This document shows positions 1 to 8,416 of a DNA stretch of 64,000 nt, piece after piece. Source of the DNA: Oscillospiraceae bacterium (GTDB lineage: Bacteria; Bacillota; Clostridia; Oscillospirales; Acutalibacteraceae); contig SVOW01000003.1 of NCBI GenBank assembly GCA_015066175.1, positions 147,242-211,241 of the forward strand, in the 5' to 3' direction. The notes beneath the pieces were generated by a model. That model was not told the origin of the DNA. It did no database searches and saw nothing but the letters and a program-made list of their open reading frames with translations. Made by a program: the position numbers and the translations under genes. Position 1 is the stretch's first letter; each line of letters starts with the position of its first letter.

Positions 1-165
1 TTTGTCGTTGATGTTTGCAAAAACAATCTCCATTTTTTCAGGAATGGGAGCTCCAACGGGAAGCGGAGGGAGAGCAACTGTTTTCACCTCGTGACCTTTT
101 TCGATGAACAATTCTGCTGCTGCTGAGCCGAGCAGACCTGTTCCGCCAATCATAAATACTTTCAT
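1..165 (-). CDS. NAD(P)-dependent epimerase/dehydratase family protein, N-terminal part
   Basis: Only the first 55 codons are in the window; the gene runs off the left edge. The protein begins M-K-V-F-M-I-G-G-T-G-L-L-G, a beta strand followed by the G-x-x-G-x-x-G dinucleotide-binding loop of extended short-chain dehydrogenases (Rossmann fold). The next helix and the acidic strand end (E-K-G-H-E-V) fit the same fold. The ATG has a TGGAGG ribosome site about 6 bases upstream. The substrate cannot be deduced from this fragment; sugar-nucleotide epimerase or related NAD(P)H reductase are both possible. Confidence 0.75.
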   Translation of the reverse strand, partial: MKVFMIGGTGLLGSAAAELFIEKGHEVKTVALPPLPVGAPIPEKMEIVFANINDK

Positions 166-220
166 TTGAATGTACCTCCAAAATTTGTTACTTCCATTCT
201 AAAACATCAACGGCAATTAG

Positions 221-1006
221 TCAAGCATTATTTTTGATATTTGCAAGAAGAAACACGGCTTTTGAAGAAATTGAAAGGCGGTAAAAAGGATAAACGTAAA
301 AAACAGGAAAAATAAACACACACAAAAGAAACCAACCTGCAAAACTCATTTTGAAAAACGCAGTTTCAAAACACTTGTTTTCCATAATTTCGGTGCTTAA
401 TTTTATGGCTTCTTTCACCTTACAGCCTTCATTTTCATAGCAGAGATATGTGGCAAGAAAATAGCGTTGTTTGAAAATAAAAGCGAAGAAAAGCCCGCTT
501 ATCGTAAGCAATATCGTACTCAACAAAAGCACAAACAGCATTTTTCTGCCAATTCCTGATTGAAGAGAAAAAACTATGCACCCTGCAGTTATAAAAGACG
601 GCACAAGGAAAAGCAGGCTTACAAAAAATTTTCTTATATGCACCTGAAAAAGAATATTTATTGCCCTGAGAGATTTTTTTATTGAGTAGTATTCAAAAAG
701 TCTGTTTGGTGCAAGACGTGTTTTCTTTGAATTTTCATAAAACCAGATTTCTCTGCCGTAGGAAAAAGGCAGAAAAGCAACGTAGGAAATTATGCCGATA
801 AGCGAAAAGAAAACTGCTTTCACAATGAAAAAATCAATTCTTGAAAAGGCATTTCTGAAAAAAGGCAACTGAAGCAAAAATTCTCCCGGCACAAATGAAT
901 TGCTTATAATCAGCCATAAAAGCACTGATAATAAAAACACAACTGTCAGCGTCAGATTCTGCCCCAGCATATTTGCTTTTGAGTAAATTTTTATTTTTCC
1001 GTTCAA
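221..1006 (-). CDS. DUF975-like integral membrane protein
   Basis: About 261 residues with several hydrophobic segments (roughly residues 16-40, 60-80, 120-145, 155-185 and 215-240). The C-terminal stretch, A-I-K-L-S-T-E-I-M-E-N-K followed by F-F-K-M-S-F-A-G-W and an aromatic Y-P-F-Y-R end, resembles the conserved tail of DUF975 membrane proteins, whose function is unknown. I place the start at a TTG (complement 1004-1006) because AGGAG lies 7 bases before it; a longer reading from the TTG at 1033 has no ribosome site. It is transcribed divergently from the GDPD-like gene and shares a 157-base spacer with it. Confidence 0.6.
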   Translation of the reverse strand: MNGKIKIYSKANMLGQNLTLTVVFLLSVLLWLIISNSFVPGEFLLQLPFFRNAFSRIDFFIVKAVFFSLIGIISYVAFLPFSYGREIWFYENSKKTRLAPNRLFEYYSIKKSLRAINILFQVHIRKFFVSLLFLVPSFITAGCIVFSLQSGIGRKMLFVLLLSTILLTISGLFFAFIFKQRYFLATYLCYENEGCKVKEAIKLSTEIMENKCFETAFFKMSFAGWFLLCVFIFPVFYVYPFYRLSISSKAVFLLANIKNNA

Positions 1007-1084
1007 ATTAATCACTCCTGATAGATTTTTCAAGGTAATTATTGGAAGATTTGCCTTTTTTATTCAGAAAACAGCCATAAAAAT

Positions 1085-1127
1085 TATACATATGTATATT
1101 GCTCTTTTCATCGAAAAATGGTACAAT
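1085..1127 (+). promoter_or_regulatory. Promoter of the GDPD-like gene with adjacent palindrome
   Basis: TTGCTC (1099-1104), 17 bases, TACAAT (1122-1127) gives a sigma-A type promoter 36 bases before the ATG at 1163. A perfect 14-bp palindrome, TATACATATGTATA (1085-1098), abuts the -35 box and could be an operator, although it is simple AT-rich sequence. Confidence 0.55.
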
Positions 1128-1162
1128 ACATTGTTGAAATAAAAATTAAAATGGAGTTTTAT

Positions 1163-2401
1163 ATGAAAAAATTTGTTGCGTTGTTTTTAACACTTATTAT
1201 TGCGATTCCTTTAGTGTCAGGATTCAATGTTTCTGCCCAGGAAGCAAAGAGAATTGAAAGTGAGATTTTCGCTGTTTCTCGCGGTGGCGACACACGCATT
1301 CATCCGCAGAATTCTCTTGAAGCAATTGAAGCCTGCCTTGAGCTTGACATTGATGCAATTTCTGCCACTGCAAGAAAAACCAAAGACGGAAAAATCGTGC
1401 TTTTTGAAAACGAAAGCACTCTCGATGTCTGCATTGACAAAAGCGGCAACCGTATAGACAAGAAAATTTCCGAAACTGATTATAAAACACTTTCTTCTTA
1501 CTATCTTCTTTCCCCCGGAAGTAAAGTGCTTTCAAAGAAAACTGAATCAAGAATTCTGCTTATGACAGATGCTTTCAAGGCAATCGACGGCAAGATGATT
1601 ATGATTATTGATTGCGAAAGTGCAATACTCGACGATATTTATAACGAAATTTTTCTTAACGGATTTGTGCACGATGTAATCATCAGATGCAGAGATATGA
1701 AGCCGAAGGATTTATATAACTGGGCTTCACAGCAGACTGCTGTGCCTGAAATTATGGCTTCTTACCACGGAAATGTAATTTTCTCTGCAATCAGCACCTA
1801 TAATTATGCTGTGGAAAACAATTTCTGCTCTGCAGAATTCACCACCAAAAACCAGTACGGTGTTGTTTTCAGCAATTTCTTCACAAAACGCTTCGGCAAT
1901 GATGTGAAAATATGCGCATCAGTTTACGACCCTGACCTTTGCGGCAAACGCCCTGATAATGTAACAGGCTGGGAAGACCTTATTTCACGCGGATGTACTA
2001 TTATCGAAACAAACAAAGCAGCGGAATTTTCATCTTACATCAAGCTTGTGGAAGAAAATCTCTATTCACTTAATTTACTTTACACTGCTTTGAGCAGCAA
2101 AAACTACGACACCTATTCAGCAAGAAGCCTGAGAAAATTCAACAAATATATGGACGAAGCAAAGCAGATTCTCACTTCTGAAAAAGCATCAAGTGCAACA
2201 CAAATCAGCGAATGCATCGAAAACCTTAACCTTGCCGCTGACGAAATTGAACTTTCAGACGGAAGCAGCGACAGCCTTTTTGTAGTAACTCCCATGAGAA
2301 TTTTCTGGATTGTATTTGCTCTTGCACTTTTCATTTCATCTCAGGTTTATCTTTTCAGAAAAACTGAAAAATCAAGAAAATCAAAGAAAAAATCAAAATA
2401 A
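1163..2401 (+). CDS. Secreted, membrane-anchored GDPD-like protein lacking catalytic residues
   Basis: Starts M-K-K-F-V-A-L-F with a signal peptide (about residues 1-25); GGAG at 1153-1156 favours this ATG over the GTG at 1118. The next segment, S-R-G-G-D-T-R-I-H-P-Q-N-S-L-E-A-I-E and then T-K-D-G-K-I-V-L-F-E-N, matches the N-terminal half of glycerophosphodiester phosphodiesterases (H-R-G, P-E-N-T, E-x-D, T-K-D-G, H-D). However, the family His is Ser, P-E-N is P-Q-N, E-x-D is S-A-T and H-D is E-N. The metal-binding and catalytic side chains are therefore gone, which points to a pseudoenzyme. Near the C-terminus there is one membrane helix (about residues 385-405) and a Lys-rich cytoplasmic tail. 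The likely location is the outer face of the membrane; its ligand is unknown. Confidence 0.65.
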   Translation: MKKFVALFLTLIIAIPLVSGFNVSAQEAKRIESEIFAVSRGGDTRIHPQNSLEAIEACLELDIDAISATARKTKDGKIVLFENESTLDVCIDKSGNRIDKKISETDYKTLSSYYLLSPGSKVLSKKTESRILLMTDAFKAIDGKMIMIIDCESAILDDIYNEIFLNGFVHDVIIRCRDMKPKDLYNWASQQTAVPEIMASYHGNVIFSAISTYNYAVENNFCSAEFTTKNQYGVVFSNFFTKRFGNDVKICASVYDPDLCGKRPDNVTGWEDLISRGCTIIETNKAAEFSSYIKLVEENLYSLNLLYTALSSKNYDTYSARSLRKFNKYMDEAKQILTSEKASSATQISECIENLNLAADEIELSDGSSDSLFVVTPMRIFWIVFALALFISSQVYLFRKTEKSRKSKKKSK

Positions 2402-2425
2402 CTATCATTTTACGGAGGGATTTTT

Positions 2426-4036
2426 ATGGCAACAGAAAGAACACCAAGGCTTAAAAGAGCAGCTTTTCCTGAAGAAGTGGGCGTATCATCTGCGGCGATA
2501 AAAAGAATGATTGACGAATTTGAGAAACGTAACGTGGAAGTGCATTCTCTTATGATTCTCCGCCACGGCAAAGTAGCTTACGAATCATGGGCCTATCCTT
2601 TTACTCCCGATATGCCTCACATTATGTATTCTGTCAGCAAAAGTTTCACTTCAATTGCAATAGGCTTTGCTATTGAAGAAGGGCTTCTTGCTCTTGACAC
2701 TCCCGTTATCAGTTTCTTCCCTGAATATGACGATAAAAAAGACGAAAACCTGCAGAAACTGAACATCTTCCATCTGCTTACAATGACTGCAGGCAAAAGC
2801 GTAAGCTTAATGGCTGATAAAACAAAAAATCAGTGGCTTCGCGATTTCTTCACTTCTCCCTGGGGATTCAACCCCGGTGAAAGCTGGGAATATGTAAGCG
2901 AAAACCAATATATCCTTTCGGCTATTATACAAAAGGTAACAGGCGTTTCAATGAGAGAATACCTTGCCTCTCGCCTTTTCAAACCTCTCGGAATAAGAGA
3001 AAATCCCTATTGGGAATGTGACGGCAACGGTATCGAAGCAGGCGGTTGGGGTCTGTTTATCACAACAGAAGAACTTGCAAATTTTGTGCAGTGCTGTCTT
3101 AATGGCGGTAAGTTCAAAAGCAAACGTGTTATCCCTGCAAAATGGGTTAAATTTGCAACCTCATCACTTGTAGAAAACACCGGTGCTTTCGGTAGCGCTC
3201 ACCCTGATTCAACTTCAGGCTACGGTGCTTGCTTCTGGAAAAACGGCGAAAACAGAGGCTACCGCGCAGACGGTATGTTTTCACAATTCGGTATGGTTTT
3301 TGAAGAATACGATGCATGCCTGATTCTTACAGCGTGTGAAATTGATGAACAGATTTCACGCGATTGTATCTGGGAGCATTTTGACAGCTTGTTTGTTGAA
3401 GAAGCAGAAAAACCTGAATTGAAAGAACTTCCCGCTTTAAACAAGCTTGCAGATTTGCCTAAAACCAAAATTCACAGCAGATATGAAGAAATTCTCAAAG
3501 ATAAAAAATTGACTCTCAAGCCCAGCGTTCCACTTGAAGTGATGAATTTCCCGCTGAGTATGCTTCCTATGTTCACAACATTTATGTCTACTGACAAAGC
3601 AGGCTATTACAACAACTTCTGCCTTGATTTTGAAGACGATAAATGCATAATGAGCTGGGACGAAAAAGATGAACATAACTCAATCATCTGTGCAATGGAC
3701 GGCACTGTTAAATATTCTCCGCTTCATCTTGGCGGTGTTGATTTCACAGCAAGTGCTTCAGCGTGCTGGATAAACGAAACAAACCTCTTTGTGTGGGTAA
3801 GACCTTTAGGTGCAATCGGTCAGAGAAGGCTTCGCTTTGAATTCAACGAAGACGGCACAGCAAACCTTTACACATCCACTTACCCTGACCTTGACAAGGT
3901 GGCTGTAAACCTTTCTTCCACTTTCACAAAAGATATCAAAACAGACTTGGTAAAGAAGCTTGTATCAAGCGCTTTCACAAATGTTGCACCCGGTTTCCTC
4001 GAGCCGAAGCACAAATGTAAATTAGTTGACAGATAA
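2426..4036 (+). CDS. Serine hydrolase, class C beta-lactamase/esterase fold
   Basis: A 536-residue protein with the penicillin-binding-protein/class C beta-lactamase fold in its first 330 residues. The nucleophile motif S69-V-S-K72 sits in Y-S-V-S-K-S-F. A second motif region reads Y-V-S-E-N-Q, where the family usually has Y-x-N, so the identity of the general base needs an alignment. G-G-W-G-L-F and the later R-A-D-G are also typical. There is no signal peptide, so it is predicted cytoplasmic. The C-terminal 200 residues form an extra beta-rich domain, as in the EstB/YbbE-like group. It starts 24 bases after the GDPD-like gene behind an AGGG site and is probably co-transcribed. A full-length paralogue lies at 22271-23866. 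The substrate is unknown. Confidence 0.85.
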   Translation: MATERTPRLKRAAFPEEVGVSSAAIKRMIDEFEKRNVEVHSLMILRHGKVAYESWAYPFTPDMPHIMYSVSKSFTSIAIGFAIEEGLLALDTPVISFFPEYDDKKDENLQKLNIFHLLTMTAGKSVSLMADKTKNQWLRDFFTSPWGFNPGESWEYVSENQYILSAIIQKVTGVSMREYLASRLFKPLGIRENPYWECDGNGIEAGGWGLFITTEELANFVQCCLNGGKFKSKRVIPAKWVKFATSSLVENTGAFGSAHPDSTSGYGACFWKNGENRGYRADGMFSQFGMVFEEYDACLILTACEIDEQISRDCIWEHFDSLFVEEAEKPELKELPALNKLADLPKTKIHSRYEEILKDKKLTLKPSVPLEVMNFPLSMLPMFTTFMSTDKAGYYNNFCLDFEDDKCIMSWDEKDEHNSIICAMDGTVKYSPLHLGGVDFTASASACWINETNLFVWVRPLGAIGQRRLRFEFNEDGTANLYTSTYPDLDKVAVNLSSTFTKDIKTDLVKKLVSSAFTNVAPGFLEPKHKCKLVDR

Positions 4037-4128
4037 TGCAATAAATATGCATTTTATCTTGACAAAAATGCAAAAAAGATGTATATTATACGTAATAAAT
4101 TGCATAAATATACTGAATAATATGCAAA
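4035..4128 (+). promoter_or_regulatory. arg operon promoter with probable ArgR boxes
   Basis: TTGACA (4059-4064), 17 bases, TATATT (4082-4087) is a near-perfect sigma-A promoter. Downstream, T-A-CTGAATAATATGCAAA (4111-4128) closely matches the Gram-positive ARG box (CATGAATAAAAATTCAAG type), and TTGCATAAATATACTGAA (4100-4117) is a weaker overlapping match. A third TGCA-AT-rich-TGCA element lies at 4035-4056, upstream of the -35. Boxes placed just after the -10 fit repression by ArgR with arginine as co-repressor. Confidence 0.7.
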
Positions 4129-4170
4129 TAGATGAATTTTTATACAAAGTATACAAAAAGGGTGAAAAAA

Positions 4171-5103
4171 TTGGCAAAAGTTTTTATAGACGGTAAAGCA
4201 GGCACAACAGGTTTAAGGATTTATGAAAGGCTTGAAAACCGCGACGATATCCAGCTTATCACTTTAAGCGAAGAAGACAGAAAAAATTACGACAAGAGAA
4301 AAGAAGCAATAAACTCTGCTGACATAGTTTTCCTTTGTCTGCCTGACCCTGCTGCGATAGAAGCTGTGGGTATGATTGAAAACGACAATGTTAAAATCAT
4401 CGACACTTCAACTGCACACAGAACAAACGAGGGCTGGTGTTACGGTTTTCCGGAGCTTGACGAAGAAAAATGGGAAAATCTCAAAACTTCAAAACGTGTT
4501 GCAGTGCCCGGTTGTCACGCAGGCGGATTTATTGCACTTGTTTATCCCCTTATTAAAAACGGAATTATTTCACCTGACACAAAAATCGCTTGCCACAGCC
4601 TTACAGGCTACAGCGGCGGCGGTAAAAAAATGATTGGTGAATACGAAGACGAAAACCGTTCACCTCTCTTTGATGCTCCCAGACAGTACGGTCTAACACA
4701 GCAGCACAAGCATTTGAAAGAAATGAAAGCAATCACAGGCCTTGAAGTTACACCTATTTTCAGCCCTATTGTTTCTGATTTCTACAGCGGTATGGAAATG
4801 ACTGTGCCCCTTTTTGCAAGTGATTTGTGTGAAGGCAAAACTGTGGAAGATATTAAAAAAGTTTATTCTTCACTTTACAACAGTGAAATTGTTAAATACA
4901 AAGAATCAATGGACGAAAACGGTCTTATGAGTGCAAATGCACTTTCATTCAAAGACAGAATGGAAATCACAGTCTGCGGCAATGAAGAAAGAATTCTTCT
5001 TATTGCACGTTACGACAATCTTGGTAAAGGTGCTTCAGGCGCAGCACTTGAATGTATGAATATTATGCTCGGCAATGACCCTGCTCTGGGTCTTGACATA
5101 TGA
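4171..5103 (+). CDS. argC: N-acetyl-gamma-glutamyl-phosphate reductase, type 2
   Basis: Catalyses the NADPH-dependent reduction of N-acetylglutamyl-5-phosphate to the semialdehyde, the third step of arginine synthesis. The protein opens A-K-V-F-I-D-G-K-A-G-T-T-G-L, the nucleotide-binding loop of ArgC. The catalytic cysteine is C115 in P-G-C-H-A-G-G. At 310 residues it fits the short type-2 family. The start is taken as TTG at 4171 because AAGGGTG ends 6 bases before it and the family starts with this exact motif; upstream in-frame codons would add an unrelated peptide lying within the ArgR-box leader. It is the first gene of the arg operon, with argJ starting 18 bases after its stop. Confidence 0.95.
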   Translation: MAKVFIDGKAGTTGLRIYERLENRDDIQLITLSEEDRKNYDKRKEAINSADIVFLCLPDPAAIEAVGMIENDNVKIIDTSTAHRTNEGWCYGFPELDEEKWENLKTSKRVAVPGCHAGGFIALVYPLIKNGIISPDTKIACHSLTGYSGGGKKMIGEYEDENRSPLFDAPRQYGLTQQHKHLKEMKAITGLEVTPIFSPIVSDFYSGMEMTVPLFASDLCEGKTVEDIKKVYSSLYNSEIVKYKESMDENGLMSANALSFKDRMEITVCGNEERILLIARYDNLGKGASGAALECMNIMLGNDPALGLDI

Positions 5104-5121
5104 AAGGACAGGAATTTTAAA

Positions 5122-6333
5122 ATGCAGAACATTTCAGGCGGTGTTTGTGCCGCAAAAGGATTCAAAGCAAGCGGTATTCACTGCGGAATCAGAAAAAACA
5201 AAACTAAACGTGACCTTGCTCTTGTTTTAAGCGAAACAAAAGCATCTGCAGCAGCAGTTTACACAACCAACCTTGTGAAAGGTGCTCCTATTACAGTTAC
5301 GAAAAACAACATTGCTGACGGTTACGGTCAGGCTATGATTTGCAACAGCGGCAATGCTAACACCTGCAACGCAAACGGCATTGAAATTGCAGAAGAAATG
5401 TGTTCACTTTTAGGTGATGCACTTAAAATTGATGCAAAAGACGTTATCGTTGCTTCAACAGGCGTTATCGGACAAACTCTTGATATCACCCCCATTGCAA
5501 ACGGTATTCCCTCTCTTTGCGAAGAACTTGCATACAGCAGTGACAACGCTGCAGAGGCAATTATGACAACTGACACAGTGCCGAAACAGGCTGCAGTTGA
5601 ATTTACTCTCGGCGGTAAAACATGCCGTCTTGGCGGTATGGCAAAAGGCTCAGGTATGATTCATCCCAATATGGCAACAATGCTTGTGTTTATCACAACT
5701 GATGCTGCAATCAGCCCTGAAATGCTGCAGAAAGCTTTAAGTGAAGAAGTTAAAGATTCTTTCAATATGGTTAGTGTTGACGGCGACACTTCAACAAACG
5801 ATATGGTTTCTGTCCTTGCTAACGGTATGGCTGGAAACGAAATTGTAACTGAAGAAAACGAAGATTTCCTCGCTTTCAGAAAAGCTCTCGGTGCAGTTAT
5901 GGTTTCACTTTCAAGAATGATTGCAGGCGACGGCGAAGGTGCAACAAAGCTCCTTGAATGTGTTGTTACAGAAGCTCCTTCAAAAGAACTTGCAAAGGTT
6001 GTTGCAAAGTCAGTTATCTGCTCATCACTTCTCAAGGCTGCAATGTTTGGCGCTGACGCAAACTGGGGACGTGTGCTTTGTGCTATCGGCTATTCAGGCG
6101 CAGATGTTGACGTGAACAAAATTGACGTTTCTTTCCGTTCAGTAAAAGGTCAGGTTGACGTGTGCAAAATGGGTGCCGGCATTGACTTCTCTGAAGAAAT
6201 TGCAAAAGAAGTTTTGCTGGAAAAAGAAATCGAAATTCTCATATCATTAAACGATGGCGACGCTTCTGCTACTGCATGGGGTTGCGACCTGACTTATGAT
6301 TACGTTAAAATAAACGGCGACTACAGAACTTAA
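5122..6333 (+). CDS. argJ: Bifunctional glutamate N-acetyltransferase / amino-acid N-acetyltransferase
   Basis: ArgJ moves the acetyl group from N-acetylornithine to glutamate, recycling it; many Gram-positive forms also acetylate glutamate from acetyl-CoA. The 403-residue length is standard. The self-cleavage site is visible: M-A-T186-M-L in G-S-G-M-I-H-P-N-M-A-T-M-L, where T186 becomes the N-terminal nucleophile of the beta chain. Other conserved stretches are I-C-N-S-G-N-A-N and A-N-W-G-R-V. With argJ present the cell uses the cyclic pathway and needs no argE. Whether it also performs the argA reaction cannot be told from sequence alone. Confidence 0.95.
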   Translation: MQNISGGVCAAKGFKASGIHCGIRKNKTKRDLALVLSETKASAAAVYTTNLVKGAPITVTKNNIADGYGQAMICNSGNANTCNANGIEIAEEMCSLLGDALKIDAKDVIVASTGVIGQTLDITPIANGIPSLCEELAYSSDNAAEAIMTTDTVPKQAAVEFTLGGKTCRLGGMAKGSGMIHPNMATMLVFITTDAAISPEMLQKALSEEVKDSFNMVSVDGDTSTNDMVSVLANGMAGNEIVTEENEDFLAFRKALGAVMVSLSRMIAGDGEGATKLLECVVTEAPSKELAKVVAKSVICSSLLKAAMFGADANWGRVLCAIGYSGADVDVNKIDVSFRSVKGQVDVCKMGAGIDFSEEIAKEVLLEKEIEILISLNDGDASATAWGCDLTYDYVKINGDYRT

Positions 6334-6345
6334 GAGGTAGAAAAA

Positions 6346-7212
6346 ATGGATTCAACAGAAAAAATCACAAATGCGCAGAGGGCTGACATACTTATTCAGG
6401 CTCTGCCCTACATTCAGAAATATTACAACAAAATTATCGTTATCAAATACGGCGGAAACGCTATGATTAACGAAGAACTCAAAGCTGCAGTTATGGGCGA
6501 TATGGTGCTTCTTACACTTATCGGCATCAAGGTTGTGCTTGTTCACGGTGGTGGCCCTGAAATTACCGAAATGCTTGAAAAAGTGGGCAAGGAATCAAAA
6601 TTCTACAACGGGCTTCGCGTTACTGATGAAGAAACTGCAAAAATTGTTCAGATGGTTCTTGCAGGTAAAATCAATAAGAATCTTGTTAATCTTCTTCAGA
6701 ACATCGGCGGCAAAGCCATCGGCCTTTCAGGTATGGACGGCAACCTTATTGAAGCAAAGCCTATTGACCTTGAAAATTTGGGCTATGTGGGCGAAATTAC
6801 AAATGTCAACACTCAGCCTATTCTTGACGTGCTTGAAAAAGGCTATATTCCCGTTGTTTCAACTGTTGGCTGCGATAACGAAGGAAATGTGTATAACATC
6901 AACGCTGACACTGCTGCAGCAGCAATAGCAGGCTCTCTGGGTGCGGAAAGCCTTATTTCAATGACAGACATCTGCGGAATTCTCCGTGATAAAGATGACC
7001 CGTCAACACTTATTCCCAAAATCAACGTAAGTGAAGCTCCCTTGCTCATGCAGGAAGGTATTATTTCAGGCGGTATGATTCCTAAAGTTGAATGCTGCAT
7101 CGAGGCTATCAGACGCGGTGTAAACAAAGTGTTCATTATGGACGGCAGAGTACCTCACTCTATTCTTATCGAAATCCTCACTGATGAGGGTGTCGGCACA
7201 ATGTTAGTTTAA
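6346..7212 (+). CDS. argB: Acetylglutamate kinase
   Basis: Phosphorylates N-acetylglutamate, the second step of the pathway and the usual point of arginine feedback. Amino-acid kinase fold with I-K-Y-G-G-N-A-M (phosphate-binding Lys) near residue 30, V-H-G-G-G-P-E-I near 68 and the C-terminal E-C-C-I-E-A-I-R-R-G-V. The N-terminus carries an extra approximately 25-residue helix (A-D-I-L-I-Q-A-L-P-Y-I) of the kind found in arginine-sensitive hexameric ArgB enzymes, so feedback inhibition is plausible. It is 288 residues long, has an AGAGG ribosome site and starts 12 bases after argJ. Confidence 0.95.
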   Translation: MDSTEKITNAQRADILIQALPYIQKYYNKIIVIKYGGNAMINEELKAAVMGDMVLLTLIGIKVVLVHGGGPEITEMLEKVGKESKFYNGLRVTDEETAKIVQMVLAGKINKNLVNLLQNIGGKAIGLSGMDGNLIEAKPIDLENLGYVGEITNVNTQPILDVLEKGYIPVVSTVGCDNEGNVYNINADTAAAAIAGSLGAESLISMTDICGILRDKDDPSTLIPKINVSEAPLLMQEGIISGGMIPKVECCIEAIRRGVNKVFIMDGRVPHSILIEILTDEGVGTMLV

Positions 7213-7225
7213 GAAGGTTATTGAA

Positions 7226-8389
7226 TTGGAACTTAAAAATAAAGACAGCAAATATATTGCAAATACATACGCTCGTTTTCCTCTTGAAATAGTAAAGGGC
7301 GAAGGCTCTTTGTGCTATGACGAAAACGGCAAAGAATATATTGATTTATCAACAGGTATTGCAGTTAACACTTTCGGCTTCTGCGATAAAGTCTGGCAGG
7401 AAGCAATAACTGAGCAGATAGGCACACTTCAGCACACATCAAACCTTTTCTACACAAACCCTTGCGCTGAGCTTGCGGAAATGCTTTGTGAAAGAACAGG
7501 AATGAAAAAGGTTTTCTTCTCAAATTCAGGTGCAGAAGCAAATGAATGTGCAATAAAAACTGCAAGAAAGTATGCTTTTGATAAATACGGCGACTACAGC
7601 CACAACACAGTTATCACACTTAAAAACAGTTTCCACGGCAGAACTCTTGCAACTCTTGCTGCAACAGGTCAGGACGTTTTCCACACAACATTCGGTCCTT
7701 TCCCCGAAGGCTTTGTTTATGCAGAAGCAAACAATTCCGAAAGCATCAAGGAAGTGGCAGCAAACAATTCTTGCTGTGCAATTATGTTTGAAATTGTTCA
7801 GGGTGAAGGCGGTGTCTGCCCCCTTACAAAAGAATTTGTTGAAACAATCATCGAAACTGCAGAAAAATATAACCTGCTTCTTATCTGCGACGAAGTGCAG
7901 ACAGGTAACGGCAGAACAGGCGAACTTTATTCTTATATGAACTACGGCTTCACACCTGACATCGTTTCAACTGCAAAAGGTCTTGCAGGCGGACTTCCCC
8001 TTGGTGCAACACTTCTTGGCGAAAAAGTTGAAGACACACTTACACCGTCTTCTCACGGCTCAACTTTCGGCGGAAACCCTGTTTGCTGTGCCGCTGCAAA
8101 AAGTATTGTGTCAAGAATTGATGATGAGCTTTTGAAAGAAGTAAAAGCAAAATCAGAATATATTATAAATGAACTTTCAGATGCTGAAGGCGTGAAAAGT
8201 GTAAGTGGTCTCGGTTTTATGCTGGGCATCGAAACTGAAAAAGAAGCAAAAGAAATTATTGCTGCCTGCCGCGAAAAAGGCTTGCTCGTAATCAGTGCAA
8301 AAACAAAAGTGCGTCTTCTTCCTGCTCTCAATATCGGATGGGACACACTTAAAAAAGCTGTTGAAATATTAAAAGAATGTATAAAATAA
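7226..8389 (+). CDS. argD: Acetylornithine aminotransferase
   Basis: A pyridoxal-phosphate enzyme converting N-acetylglutamate semialdehyde to N-acetylornithine with glutamate as amino donor. Class III aminotransferase features are clear: S-N-S-G-A-E-A-N-E near residue 100 for phosphate binding, F-H-G-R-T near 137, the C-D-E-V-Q-T-G aspartate near 222, and Schiff-base lysine K251 in S-T-A-K-G-L-A-G-G. It begins at TTG 7226 after AAGAAGG; no in-frame ATG lies close. At 387 residues it has normal family length. It lies between argB and argF in the operon. Confidence 0.95.
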   Translation: MELKNKDSKYIANTYARFPLEIVKGEGSLCYDENGKEYIDLSTGIAVNTFGFCDKVWQEAITEQIGTLQHTSNLFYTNPCAELAEMLCERTGMKKVFFSNSGAEANECAIKTARKYAFDKYGDYSHNTVITLKNSFHGRTLATLAATGQDVFHTTFGPFPEGFVYAEANNSESIKEVAANNSCCAIMFEIVQGEGGVCPLTKEFVETIIETAEKYNLLLICDEVQTGNGRTGELYSYMNYGFTPDIVSTAKGLAGGLPLGATLLGEKVEDTLTPSSHGSTFGGNPVCCAAAKSIVSRIDDELLKEVKAKSEYIINELSDAEGVKSVSGLGFMLGIETEKEAKEIIAACREKGLLVISAKTKVRLLPALNIGWDTLKKAVEILKECIK

Positions 8390-8416
8390 CTGCAGATTGA
8401 TAAAGGAGAAAAAATT

